A stretch of DNA of 35,269 nt from Candidatus Hydrogenedentota bacterium (GTDB taxonomy: Bacteria > Hydrogenedentota > Hydrogenedentia > Hydrogenedentales > SLHB01): NCBI GenBank assembly GCA_019695095.1, contig JAIBAQ010000050.1, positions 1 to 35,269 of the forward strand, given 5' to 3'. The translations under genes and the position numbers were made by a program. Shown here in pieces: positions 32,429 through 35,269 of this stretch. Position 1 is the first letter of the stretch. The number at the start of each line of letters is the position of its first letter. The notes under the pieces were generated by a model. The model made no database searches and was not told the DNA's origin. It saw nothing but the letters and a program-made list of their open reading frames with translations.

Positions 32429-34726
32429 CTAATCGTCCACGCCGGGGCGCAATTTGACGCCTCTCAAGTCACCGCCGCGGCTATTCCAGAGCATCTCTTC
32501 GAAGTTGGGCAATGCGGGTTCGGTGTGGATGAGCCGCCAGGCCTGGTCCTCTTCCTGGAGCCAAGTGAAGGTGACGATTTCGTCGGCGTGGCGAGGTACG
32601 CGCACGGTGCCGTCGGTCCAGTAGCCGAAGGGGGCATCGTCGTAGCGGCATGCGCGGCAGAGCGCGAACATCCGAACACGCACGGCCCCGGTTTCTTTGT
32701 ACTCGGAAAAGTCCCAGGTGCGGATCTGCCTGAGGAAGGTTGTGTTGTTGTTGCGGAAGAACCACCACTTCCATGCGCGGCCCACGTATTCGCGGTGGAA
32801 TCCGTTCGGATCTTGGTAACGGCAGGAATAAAGGTCGGTCAGTCGACGCCAGTCGCGCGCGTCGTAGGCCTTCTTGAACTCGTCGATGCGCGTGACGATT
32901 TGCTGCGCAATGAGCTTGTTCGGCCCCTCCGCGCCGTCGAAAGTCGGATAGACAATCTGACTCGCCGGTCGCGTGTCTTCCGGCTCGACAATGGGCGCCA
33001 CGAATACAGCGCCGTCCGATGCTATGGATACGACTTCGGCGGGCAGGCTCTCGCTAAGGCTAAAGACGAAGTAGTCCAGATAGTTGACGGTGCCTTCGCG
33101 ACGTTCTTTGGCGTCTGTAATCGCGGTAACGGTAAACGATGCACCCGCTGTTAATCCGTCTTTTGCCACCATGAACGAAGGGGACTTGGAGACACCGATG
33201 AGATGTTTGCTCAAACCCACTGCGCCGTGGGCCGCGCCTTCGACGCGATACACGCGGTACTCGGTTGCGCCGTCCACGGCAGGCCAACTCAAATCGAGCC
33301 CTTTCGGGCCGGTCTTCGCGCTGATCTCTCGCACCGCTTTCGGTACATCAATCGCGTAGGTTTGCCGCTCGTAAAGGTTCTCGTGCGTCTGCATGACGTA
33401 CGTGTGGCCGTTGATGGTCATGATGCTGGCGGTGCCGTCGCCGTCCGCCTGCTTGAAGTGCTGTGCGAGCAATTCCTCATAGCCTTCTACCGAATTGCAG
33501 GTGCCGGGCGTTACCACGCGCGCGAAGTGATCCAATGCCTTCTTCGGGGTCTTGGGGGGCAACAACGGGATAAAGAAGTTCTTGCTTCGATTGGGGATCA
33601 ACTCGTGTTGAAGGTACTTCTCCCAGAGGCCGTATGCCGCGCGGCAGAACAAGCCTTCATCGCCAATCCAGTCGATATCGCGCAGACTCTCGTGAAATTC
33701 GTTGATGTCTTTCGCAGGCTTGTACTGGAACGCGACCTTGGTCTTCTCCATGACTTGTTCGCGCGAGGAAATCAGCTTGTTGTTGACCACCTCGAGCAGC
33801 GTCGGGCAGATCACGTCGCGCCAGCAGTGCGCATTGTCGTAATCGAACAGGTCCCAGTACGGTTCGAATTGGTAGACCGTCGCCCCGAGCAACGCGCCTT
33901 GAAGAATCATCGCGCGGTACAACAACGGCGGCATCTGGCGCGGGTCGTCGGCCATGCGCTGACCGAAGAGTCCTGGCTCCAGCATGCGCGCGTTCTCGAA
34001 CCACCACGACTGCGGCTCGACACCCCAGTGCTTCACCATGCCCGCGATCCAGAATCCCCACACGGAAGTCTGGCGTTGCAGGTGGCGCGGCCCGATGTGC
34101 TCATTCACGGCGAGCACATGGTCGCTGTGGTCCATGATGGCATCGACGAGCGTTTCGTGAAGCGCGTCGGCGCCGATATGCATCCACTTCAAATCCTGAA
34201 AGGACATGCTGATGTGCTTGCCGTAGCGTCCCGCCATGTCGATCATGTCGATGGCGTAGCGTGTCTCCGGCGGCAACGCATAGCGCGGCACGTTGAACGT
34301 TCGGTAGTGCTCCCAGCGCATCTCCGTGATGGTGTAGCTTTTGATACACGAGAACTCCTGCGTGAGCTTCTCAATGTACTCGGGATCGAACACGAACGGA
34401 TCGTGCGGGTCGGCCACCTGCAAATTCGCCGGCGCGCCTGCCTCCTCCAACTCGCTGAAGATCCGGCGAAACACTTCATAGCGATTCACGTGGTCGTGAG
34501 TACGCACCTCCATCTGCAGTTGGCAGAGCGGCCGCAACTCATCCGGAAGGACGTCGCGCCAGACACGCACGGCCTCCTTCCCGTGCTCCGTGGCCGCGGC
34601 CATACGGTCTCCGCCTTCTCCGAACTGCTCGTCCGAGTCGGGAAAGCGGTTGGAGGTCTGCAAAATGATGAGCGGGTGTTCACGGTCGATTCGTGTAACC
34701 GGTGCAATGCGCGACTCGCTGGCCAT
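32429..34726 (-). CDS. GH98-like glycoside hydrolase with FnIII and NTF2-like domains
   Basis: The 765-residue protein shows a pattern that I align to GH98 endo-beta-galactosidases. SCIKSYTITEMRWEHY puts Glu135 where GH98 has its catalytic Glu after FIGFNYAE. ATVYQFEPYWDL has Glu288 matching the second acidic catalytic site. ISSREQVMEKTK followed by FFIPLLPP matches the C-terminal linker region. A fibronectin-type-III-like domain (about 475-565, GLDLSWPAVDGATEYRVYRV) and an NTF2/SnoaL-like fold (about 625-750) follow. There is no signal peptide, which is odd for a GH98 enzyme that attacks external glycans. GGGGGA precedes the ATG. Family assignment is by eye; substrate unknown. Confidence 0.68.
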   Translation of the reverse strand: MASESRIAPVTRIDREHPLIILQTSNRFPDSDEQFGEGGDRMAAATEHGKEAVRVWRDVLPDELRPLCQLQMEVRTHDHVNRYEVFRRIFSELEEAGAPANLQVADPHDPFVFDPEYIEKLTQEFSCIKSYTITEMRWEHYRTFNVPRYALPPETRYAIDMIDMAGRYGKHISMSFQDLKWMHIGADALHETLVDAIMDHSDHVLAVNEHIGPRHLQRQTSVWGFWIAGMVKHWGVEPQSWWFENARMLEPGLFGQRMADDPRQMPPLLYRAMILQGALLGATVYQFEPYWDLFDYDNAHCWRDVICPTLLEVVNNKLISSREQVMEKTKVAFQYKPAKDINEFHESLRDIDWIGDEGLFCRAAYGLWEKYLQHELIPNRSKNFFIPLLPPKTPKKALDHFARVVTPGTCNSVEGYEELLAQHFKQADGDGTASIMTINGHTYVMQTHENLYERQTYAIDVPKAVREISAKTGPKGLDLSWPAVDGATEYRVYRVEGAAHGAVGLSKHLIGVSKSPSFMVAKDGLTAGASFTVTAITDAKERREGTVNYLDYFVFSLSESLPAEVVSIASDGAVFVAPIVEPEDTRPASQIVYPTFDGAEGPNKLIAQQIVTRIDEFKKAYDARDWRRLTDLYSCRYQDPNGFHREYVGRAWKWWFFRNNNTTFLRQIRTWDFSEYKETGAVRVRMFALCRACRYDDAPFGYWTDGTVRVPRHADEIVTFTWLQEEDQAWRLIHTEPALPNFEEMLWNSRGGDLRGVKLRPGVDD

Positions 34727-34819
34727 GGTATCCCCCGGCGCGAATCCACCTATCCCCGGAGACCCGCCCGGTTCGATGGAAACACGCTGAATCTTGGTTG
34801 CTGGAATTGGTAAACATCG

Positions 34820-34845
34820 AGGCTTTGGGCGCTACCCCGAAGCCT
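34820..34845. repeat. Hairpin between the GH98-like gene and the diguanylate cyclase gene
   Basis: AGGCTTTGGG, loop CGCTAC, then CCCGAAGCCT form a 10-bp stem with one wobble pair. It is about 90 bases after the GGDEF stop in that gene's direction but has no T-tract, so it may be a weak or factor-assisted terminator, or a structured leader of the GH98-like gene. Confidence 0.5.
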
Positions 34846-34933
34846 TATGAGGGGATTCTATCAGATTGGCAGGCCAATTGAAAAGTGACGGCGAATTGTA
34901 ATTACAGACACGCGGCCACTTTAACCTAAAGCA

Positions 34934-35269
34934 TTACACGGCAGTGACTTCCAAGCACACGCGATCCCGTCCAGATTCTTTGGCGCGGTACAAAGCATGG
35001 TCAGCGGCGCTGAGCAGTTCCTCGCTCGTACCGCCGTGTTCGGGAAAGGCGCTAACCCCAATGGAAAGCGTTATGGCCGGAAGAGTAACCCCTCCGTGAT
35101 GAATGCTCATTGTGCGCACGCCTTCAATCAAATTGTCGGCGCGTCGGCCAGCATCTTCTATTGAGGAGTCCGGCATGATGATCGCGAACTCCTCGCCGCC
35201 AAAGCGGCAGGCGATGTCGCTGGCACGCACATGGGTATGGATGAAGTGCCCCAGGGCTTTCAGAACTTC
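34934..35269 (-). CDS. Diguanylate cyclase GGDEF domain, C-terminal part, cut by window edge
   Basis: The last 111 codons of a longer gene are visible, in frame to the window end. RFGGEEFAIIMP is an intact GGEEF active site, so the enzyme should make cyclic di-GMP from two GTP. Five residues before it, RASD forms the RxxD I-site for product inhibition. ITLSIGVSAFPEHG and ADHALYRAKESGRDRV are the usual closing motifs. The sensor or membrane part lies outside the window, so the input signal is unknown. Confidence 0.93.
   Translation of the reverse strand, partial: EVLKALGHFIHTHVRASDIACRFGGEEFAIIMPDSSIEDAGRRADNLIEGVRTMSIHHGGVTLPAITLSIGVSAFPEHGGTSEELLSAADHALYRAKESGRDRVCLEVTAV

Noticed and set aside
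33203-34813. A 536-codon open frame on the plus strand
   Set aside because: It lies opposite the GH98-like gene, which has a good ribosome-binding site and recognisable domains. The plus frame is Arg/Val/His-rich with no motif, typical of the antisense of a GC-rich gene.

Overview
The window is about 35 kb of moderately GC-rich bacterial DNA, with genes mostly on the minus strand in long, tightly packed operons. I see no rRNA, tRNA, CRISPR array, integrase or transposase. Secreted multiheme cytochromes, a CTERM-like anchored beta-propeller protein, a sulfatase beside a sugar isomerase-like TIM barrel, and a GH98-like glycosidase suggest a Gram-negative environmental bacterium. The Hydrogenedentota / Planctomycetota-PVC sphere is a plausible home, but that is inference from gene content only.

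Layout. (1) 1-7706, minus: a co-directional block reading hemN, hemG (hemY type), thiC, rhodanese, methyltransferase, FAD oxidoreductase, type III polyketide synthase (cut by the window edge). The last three resemble the srsABC-type phenolic-lipid cassettes. (2) 7921-9943, plus: a membrane-anchored protein of unknown function and a xylose-isomerase-like TIM-barrel protein. (3) 9993-14878: a sulfatase, a 615-bp gene-free stretch with two GGCAG-type hairpins and a good promoter, a six-repeat beta-propeller protein, a 41-bp relic of a second sulfatase start, and a membrane protein with a C-terminal zinc ribbon. (4) 14912-17588: Rieske protein, 7Fe ferredoxin and AmrS-like radical SAM enzyme (minus), divergent from an Mn-type superoxide dismutase that ends in a textbook terminator.

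(5) 17705-31442, minus: a 13.7-kb respiratory island. An ArsR-type regulator with a promoter that predicts a leaderless mRNA comes first. It is followed by an excisionase-HTH/EIIA fusion and five genes for a complex I / group 4 hydrogenase-like membrane complex (HyfB, C, E, F, G-like and a fused HyfH-I-like subunit). The large subunit has lost all four Ni-Fe cysteine ligands, so it is an energy-converting hydrogenase-related (Ehr-type) complex and not a hydrogenase. After a structured 419-bp gap come two giant cytochrome c-b fusion proteins with 19 and 11 CXXCH motifs. The 19-heme protein carries a tandem duplication of an octaheme unit (offset 243 residues) and the 11-heme protein carries one such unit. 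Both then have three more hemes and a formate-dehydrogenase-gamma-like cytochrome b domain. I infer that the Ehr complex and the cytochromes form an ion-translocating electron route between quinone or ferredoxin and a periplasmic heme wire. This is the most interesting system in the window.

(6) 31574-35269, minus: a PAP2 phosphatase, a large GH98-like protein with FnIII and NTF2-like domains and no signal peptide, and the C-terminal end of a GGDEF diguanylate cyclase cut by the window edge.
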